A stretch of 59,079 nt of DNA from SKVR01 sp037441525. Its GTDB lineage: Bacteria > Bacteroidota > Bacteroidia > Bacteroidales > UBA7960. Of the stretch, positions 54,328-59,079 are shown piece after piece. Location: the NCBI GenBank assembly GCA_037441525.1, contig JBBISA010000020.1, positions 1 through 59,079 on the forward strand. Reading direction: 5' to 3'. Every line of letters starts with the position of its first letter. Position 1 is the first letter of the stretch. The notes under the pieces are model-generated. The model was not told the DNA's origin. It did no database searches and was given only the letters and a program-made list of their open reading frames with translations. Made by a program: the position numbers and the translations under genes.

Positions 54328-55736
54328 ATGGATGAATTAAAAAGGCAACGGGTGTTTGATCTGTTGAAAGGACATGTGGACAACCTGATTGGAAAACAGG
54401 TGAATGTAAAAGGCTGGGTGCGCACAAAGCGTGGAAATAAAAATGTGGCTTTTATTGCCATCAACGATGGGAGTATCATTCATAACATACAGGTAGTGGT
54501 AGATGTTGTTGCCTTTAACAACGAAGAACTTCTCAAAAAAGTAACCACCGGGTCGTGTTTATCGGTAACAGGTAAATTGGTTGATTCTCAGGGTTCGGGC
54601 CAGCACGTTGAAATACAGGCAGAAAAAATTGAAGTATATGGCACTGCCGATGCTGAAACTTATCCCTTACAAAAAAAAGGACACTCCCTCGAATTTTTGC
54701 GAGAAATTGCTCATTTACGCCCCCGTACCAATACATTCGGGGCCGTGCTTCGCATTCGCCATGCATTGGCATTCGCCATTCATCAATACTTCAACAGCAA
54801 AGGTTTTTATTATTTGCATACTCCTATTATAACCGGCAGCGATGCCGAAGGGGCCGGCGCAATGTTCCGGGTAACAACTCTTGATATGGTAAATCCACCC
54901 CGCACTCAGGAAGGTAAAATTGACTTTAGCCAGGATTTCTTTGGCAAGGAAACCAATCTTACCGTTAGCGGACAACTCGAAGGTGAACTGGGGGCGCTGG
55001 CACTTACCAGCATTTATACCTTCGGGCCGACTTTCAGGGCTGAAAATTCAAATACCACCCGACACTTGGCCGAGTTCTGGATGATTGAGCCTGAAATGGC
55101 ATTTTACGACATTAAAGATAACCAGGACCTTGCAGAAGACTTCCTGAAGTATCTTATATCTTATGTGCTTGAAAATTGTAATGATGATCTGGAGTTTCTT
55201 CAGAATATGTACGATAAGGAGCTTATTGAAAGGTTGAAATTTGTAACAGAGAATACTTTTGAAAGGCTTCCCTACACCCAGGCTGTTGAAATACTGGTAA
55301 ATTCGGGCGAAAAGTTTGAGTTTCCTGTAAAATGGGGCGTTGACCTTCAGAGCGAGCACGAGCGTTATCTGGTTGAGAAGCATTTCCGCAAGCCGGTAAT
55401 CCTTACAGACTACCCAAGGGAGATAAAGGCATTTTACATGAAGCAAAACAACGATGGCAAAACAGTAAGAGCCATGGACGTACTTTTCCCGAAAATTGGC
55501 GAAATAATCGGCGGAAGCCAACGCGAAGAAATTTACGAAAAGCTTCTGAACGCATCCGTGAAATGGGTATTCCTGAAAAGGATGTCTGGTGGTACCTCGA
55601 TACCCGCAAATTTGGCACAGCTCCCCACAGTGGTTTTGGCCTGGGCTTCGAGAGATTAATGTTGTTTATTACCGGAATGGGGAATATTCGTGATGTTATT
55701 CCATTCCCACGTACTCCGCAGAATGCCGAATTTTAA
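54328..55736 (+). pseudogene. asnS: Asparaginyl-tRNA synthetase, single-base frameshift near the 3' end
   Basis: The main frame encodes the anticodon-binding OB domain (LIGKQVNVKGWVRTKRGNKN) and most of the class II catalytic domain (motif 2 TFRAENSNTTRHLAEFWMIE). After EKLL at about 55547 the frame goes off and stops at 55659. The +1/-2 frame continues perfectly from GAACGC at 55548 (ERIREMGIPEKDVWWYLDTR), includes motif 3 GFGLGFERL and ends PRTPQNAEF at 55736, giving 469 residues, the normal length. One base is missing between CTT and GAA. Because asnS is usually essential, a sequencing or assembly error is most likely. It precedes rpoN, a common Bacteroidota order. Confidence 0.9.
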
Positions 55737-55826
55737 AAGAAACACAATCCATGGCTTAGAAAAATTTCTTAATTTGGTCAGCCTGAAGTTGATTTTTAAG
55801 CCCGGTTTTGCCTTAAAAAGGTAATT

Positions 55827-57326
55827 ATGTTAAAACAGAATTTACAGCAAAAGCTCCTTCAAAAACTTTCGCCGCAGCAAATTCAACTCATGAAATTGTT
55901 GCAGTTGCCTACTTTGCTTCTCGAGCAACGTATTAAGGAAGAGATTGAAGAAAATCCCGCACTTGAAGAAGGGGCTGATGATGAGTATGATGAGTTTGAA
56001 GATCAGATGGCCGATATGGCTGATGAGATGGAAGGAGATGAGCTGGAGAAGGATTTCGATGAGCCTGAAAATGACCCCGATAATGAATTTGATATCAGCG
56101 ACTACATCGAAGACGACGAAATACCCAATTACAAACTGGTAGCCAACAATACCAGTGCCGACGATGAGCATCGTGAAGTACCCATGTCGGCATCCTTTAG
56201 TTTTCAGGAGCACCTTTTAAGCCAGTTGGGTCTGAGAAGCCTGACCGATCAGGAAGTCACCATTGCACAACATATTATTGGCAACATTGACGATGCCGGC
56301 TATTTGCAACGCGATATCCATTCACTTATCGACGACCTTGCTTTTGCCCTGAATATTAAAACCAACTTTAAGGAGGTGCTTGGTTTGCTCCGTATTTTAC
56401 AGGAGTTTGATCCGCCAGGGGTTGGTGCCCGCGATTTACAGGAGTGTCTGTTGCTGCAAATCAGAAGAAAAATGCCACGCACTCCTGCCGTTGAGAACGC
56501 CACAATAATGCTCGAAAAGAACTTCATCGATTTCACTAAAAAGCATTACGAAAAAATTCAGAAACGTTATAATCTTACCGACCAGGAATTTAAGGAGGCA
56601 ATAGACGAAATTCTTAAGCTCAACCCTAAGCCAGGCAATACCCTCACCGAAGCTGGTCTTACTGCTCAATATGTTGTGCCCGATTTTCTGGTTTCGTCGT
56701 CCAACGGACAAATAGAACTGAGTTTGAACTCAAGAAATTTGCCCGAACTGCGCATTAGCCGCACCTACACCGAAATGCTCGAAACGATGGCTGCTGTCGG
56801 AAAAAGTAAACCAGATCCGCGTCAGAAAGAAGCATTTATGTTTGTTAAGCAAAAACTCGATGGAGCTAAATGGTTTATCGACGCTTTAAGACAACGGCAA
56901 AATACACTCCTTCATACCATGGATGCCATTGTAAATTTCCAGCGGGAGTATTTCATTACCGGCGACGAAACCAAGATCAAACCCATGATACTTAAGGATA
57001 TTGCCGATATAGTAAATCTCGATATTTCAACCATTTCAAGGGTGGCCAATAGCAAGTATGTGCAAACGCCCTATGGAACTTTCCTGCTGAAGAGTCTGTT
57101 CTCCGAATCCCTTCAAAATGATGAAGGTGAAGAAGTTTCAACACGCGAAGTGAAGAAAATTCTTCAGGATTGCATCGGCTCGGAAAATAAGATGAAACCC
57201 CTGACCGACGATGAACTCACCCGCATCCTGAAAACCAAGGGATATAACATTGCCAGGCGCACTGTGGCAAAATACCGCGAGCAACTCAACATCCCTGTTG
57301 CAAGGCTCAGAAAGGAGTTGATTTGA
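55827..57326 (+). CDS. rpoN: RNA polymerase sigma-54 factor
   Basis: A 499-residue sigma-54. The Gln/Leu-rich activator-interaction region I lies at the N-terminus (LQQKLLQKLSPQQIQLMKLL), followed by an acidic region II (about 50-100), the core-binding domain, a helix-turn-helix (DIADIVNLDISTISRVANSK) and the RpoN box (ARRTVAKYREQLNIP). It directs transcription from -24/-12 promoters with enhancer-binding ATPases. The stop overlaps the next start as TGATG, with AAAGGAG inside its last codons, so the downstream gene is coupled. Confidence 0.96.
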   Translation: MLKQNLQQKLLQKLSPQQIQLMKLLQLPTLLLEQRIKEEIEENPALEEGADDEYDEFEDQMADMADEMEGDELEKDFDEPENDPDNEFDISDYIEDDEIPNYKLVANNTSADDEHREVPMSASFSFQEHLLSQLGLRSLTDQEVTIAQHIIGNIDDAGYLQRDIHSLIDDLAFALNIKTNFKEVLGLLRILQEFDPPGVGARDLQECLLLQIRRKMPRTPAVENATIMLEKNFIDFTKKHYEKIQKRYNLTDQEFKEAIDEILKLNPKPGNTLTEAGLTAQYVVPDFLVSSSNGQIELSLNSRNLPELRISRTYTEMLETMAAVGKSKPDPRQKEAFMFVKQKLDGAKWFIDALRQRQNTLLHTMDAIVNFQREYFITGDETKIKPMILKDIADIVNLDISTISRVANSKYVQTPYGTFLLKSLFSESLQNDEGEEVSTREVKKILQDCIGSENKMKPLTDDELTRILKTKGYNIARRTVAKYREQLNIPVARLRKELI

Positions 57327-57949
57327 TGACCAGAGAAAATTGGTGGGCAAAGATACTTAGCGGGGTTTTTCATCCTATGATCCTACCTACACTTGGTATA
57401 ATTATTCTTTTTTCCTTGCCAGGGTACATTACTTTTTCATTGCCCATTCAGGCACGAAGACTCATAACCGGCCTGGTTTTTATTAATACCTGCCTTGCGC
57501 CCCTTATTGTGATTCTCCTTTTTAAGCGCACAGGGATTATCAGCGATGTAATGCTAAGGGAAAGGGGAGAAAGAATTTACCCAACCCTGGTAAGCATTTT
57601 CTTTTATGCTTTTACCTATTATTTGTTTCGCCAGGCAAATTTGCCATCCATCCTTATCTATTTTGTTATTGGAAGTGTCTTGCTTATCACAATAGGTCTG
57701 ATTGTAACCCTTTATTGGAAGATTAGCTATCATCTTATGTCAATGGGGGGATTCCTCGGCTTTCTTATAGCTATTTCAATGCATCTGCAGGTAGAATTGC
57801 ACCTTTACGTTATATCGGGGATTGTTGTTGCCGGTGGGTTGGGCAGCGCACGTATAAAACTAAATGCCCATACTCCATCCCAGGTATTTGTGGGATTTCT
57901 TACGGGCATTGCAGTTATGCTGGGCGTGTATGTTTACCTGCGCTACTAA
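57326..57949 (+). CDS. PAP2-like integral membrane protein
   Basis: A 207-residue membrane protein with about six helices. The final part, AGGLGSARIKLNAHTPSQVFV followed by GFLTG, recalls the SRxxxxxHxxxxxxxG region of PAP2 phosphatases, although the earlier KX6RP motif is not clear. The ATG at 57326 is preferred to the TTG at 57323: AAAGGAG at 57311-57317 is 8 bp before it and it overlaps the rpoN stop by one base. A lipid phosphatase role is possible but unproven. It overlaps the convergent beta-barrel gene by 4 bp. Confidence 0.75.
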   Translation: MTRENWWAKILSGVFHPMILPTLGIIILFSLPGYITFSLPIQARRLITGLVFINTCLAPLIVILLFKRTGIISDVMLRERGERIYPTLVSIFFYAFTYYLFRQANLPSILIYFVIGSVLLITIGLIVTLYWKISYHLMSMGGFLGFLIAISMHLQVELHLYVISGIVVAGGLGSARIKLNAHTPSQVFVGFLTGIAVMLGVYVYLRY

Positions 57950-58617
57950 AAAACAATAAACGATAATCCTAAACTGAAAAAGTTTGCATCTGCAGCACTA
58001 TTATCCTTGAAAATAGTGTTTAGCGGCATATAACCACTGAGGGTAACCTTACCAATACCAATACGTGCATGGGCTCCAAGCATAAAGGGTTCAATATTGT
58101 CGAGCATCTTTTCTTTTACCTTGGTGCGGCGGCCTCCAGGTAAATCTTCTCCAACATATTTGGTGTGTCCACTGATGAGATACCCCCCCCTGATGCCGGC
58201 ATGTATGCGCATATTTCTTTTCCAGCCTCGGGTGCGAAACCTTACTTCCAAAGGAATATTGAGGTAATTAAGACTGAGTTTATTGTTGCTGTATTCCTGA
58301 GCAGATGGGATGGCTACAAATTCGTGCTTATTGCCAACCCGCGAGTATCGATGGTTGCTGTAAAGGTTGTGTCCGGCAAAACTCAGTCCGGCAGCCACAC
58401 TGAAATTGGACGTGCCAAGGGGTTGGTCGTGAAAATAATCGATAATAATACCGCGGTTCACAGCAAAGGTTTTCATATTGGTTGGCAACCCTGACCATAC
58501 GTCAGTTATTGCTGTAAATATCAACCGGTCAGCCGGACGCATCTTTGTTTTATCCTGAGCTGCTAAGGTTGTCAGAAGAGTTATAAAAACGAGAAAAACC
58601 AGAAAGAACTTTTTCAT
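57946..58617 (-). CDS. Outer-membrane beta-barrel protein
   Basis: A 223-residue protein with a signal peptide (FFLVFLVFITLLTTLAAQ). The mature part is made of amphipathic beta strands (FAVNRGIIIDYFHDQ, FSVAAGLSFAGHNLYS, LSLNYLNIPLEVRFRTRG, MRIHAGIRGGYLISG, FMLGAHARIGIGKVTLSGYM) and ends FFSLGLSFIVF with a terminal Phe. It fits the PorT-like/OmpW-like small barrel class (outer membrane beta-barrel domain), but I cannot assign a named member. Confidence 0.8.
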   Translation of the reverse strand: MKKFFLVFLVFITLLTTLAAQDKTKMRPADRLIFTAITDVWSGLPTNMKTFAVNRGIIIDYFHDQPLGTSNFSVAAGLSFAGHNLYSNHRYSRVGNKHEFVAIPSAQEYSNNKLSLNYLNIPLEVRFRTRGWKRNMRIHAGIRGGYLISGHTKYVGEDLPGGRRTKVKEKMLDNIEPFMLGAHARIGIGKVTLSGYMPLNTIFKDNSAADANFFSLGLSFIVF

Positions 58618-58706
58618 AAGTTTAGATTTGGATGAATATTTCCATGCGAGGATGGTATTGTCAAAAATACATTCATTTTGTTAAATTCCATAATTTAATT
58701 TTTCAA

Positions 58707-59036
58707 TCAATGTTCCATTTTTATTACCAGTTCGCCTCTAACGCGCTCAGTTTCTATATGCCTGTGAGCTTCAGCTGCCTCATCCAACTTATATGCCTTA
58801 TCAATGGCTACATTTATCTTTCTCTGGTTAGCAAGGTCAACCACAAAATCAAGATCGTCATGGTTGGCTTTTGCAAACATCCAGAAAGCTTTTTTCCGGC
58901 GTGTGAAGTTGGTTGCCTGAAGCAGAAATGGTGAAGGTGATGGAACGGTGCTAACATATCTTCCGCTATCGGTTAGTACCTTTTTTGTTTTTGCGTACGA
59001 TGATTTTGCAACGGCATCAAAAACAATCACTACTGA
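58707..59036 (-). pseudogene. C-terminal fragment of a medium-chain (zinc-type) dehydrogenase/quinone reductase
   Basis: About 107 residues match the C-terminal end of MDR proteins: VVIVFDAVAKSSYAKTKKVL, DSGRYVSTVPS, a middle part with DLDFVVDLANQRKINVAIDK, and the final YKLDEAAEAHRHIETERVRG with GELVIK. The catalytic and Rossmann N-terminal part is missing. The frame is closed upstream by TGA at 59054-59052, and the 43 bases to the edge do not continue the family in any frame. It is therefore truncated, frameshifted, or disrupted by poor sequence at the contig end. Confidence 0.7.
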
Positions 59037-59079
59037 CCGGATAAAATAATATCAAAAAAGGGGCTGCGCCATTAAGGTT

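Noticed and set aside
1..59079. tRNA or rRNA genes
   Set aside because: I looked for cloverleaf signatures (GGTTCGAATCC-type T-arms) in the intergenic regions and found none convincing.

Overview
The window is a stretch of a Bacteroidota chromosome, most likely Bacteroidales or a related order and probably a metagenomic contig. The evidence is: type IX secretion (T9SS) C-terminal sorting sequences, many secreted lipoproteins (GH3, GH95, GH5, isomerase, esterase and cyanophycinase-like proteins), a six-domain S1 protein, the asnS-rpoN and efp-lpxD pairs, weak use of Shine-Dalgarno sites, and promoter -7 boxes of the form TAnnTTTG. Both ends cut through genes.

Layout. 1-373: the first 81 codons of a type II Cas9 on the minus strand, with a divergent tracrRNA-like gene. 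The rest of the CRISPR-Cas locus lies left of the window. 746-10327: a small conserved protein, a secreted SPOR-like protein, convergent GH3 and GH95 glycosidases, an EamA transporter and a beta-barrel protein. 10597-22109: housekeeping and transport genes (cstA, DUF1360, corA, M14-like peptidase, ftsE, glycosyltransferase, nhaC, DUF3109, Yip1). 22237-30578: xerD, a T9SS cargo protein, a TPR protein and rpsA. 30886-40070: a HAMP-GAF sensor, lon, GH5, an esterase and a ComEC-like metallo-beta-lactamase/HhH protein. 40071-42240: a decayed ATPase flanked by related repeats. 42326-46463: a two-gene sugar oxidoreductase/isomerase operon under a LacI-type operator, then efp-lpxD. 46543-51211: two coupled secreted paralogs, a TPM-membrane-TPR lipoprotein and a coiled-coil lipoprotein. 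51282-53929: a YfcC transporter with a cyanophycinase-like peptidase. 54328-58617: asnS (frameshifted), rpoN, a PAP2-like membrane protein and a beta-barrel protein. 58707 to the edge: the C-terminal part of a medium-chain dehydrogenase.

The intergenic regions are unusually rich in structure. One dispersed element of about 220 bp (family 1) has terminal inverted repeats and a central hairpin whose loop keeps AAGCATTTCTG; three full-length and three internally deleted copies are visible. A second family of about 200 bp has two copies, each bracketed by GACT(n)AGTC palindromes. A third flanks the ATPase pseudogene. There are also strong hairpins in the leaders of corA and cstA.

The best candidates for something new are the Cas9/tracrRNA pair at the edge, the family 1 element, the corA leader hairpin that covers the ribosome-binding site, and the uncharacterised secreted protein sets at 46543-50106. 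No rRNA, tRNA, CRISPR array or complete insertion sequence was found.
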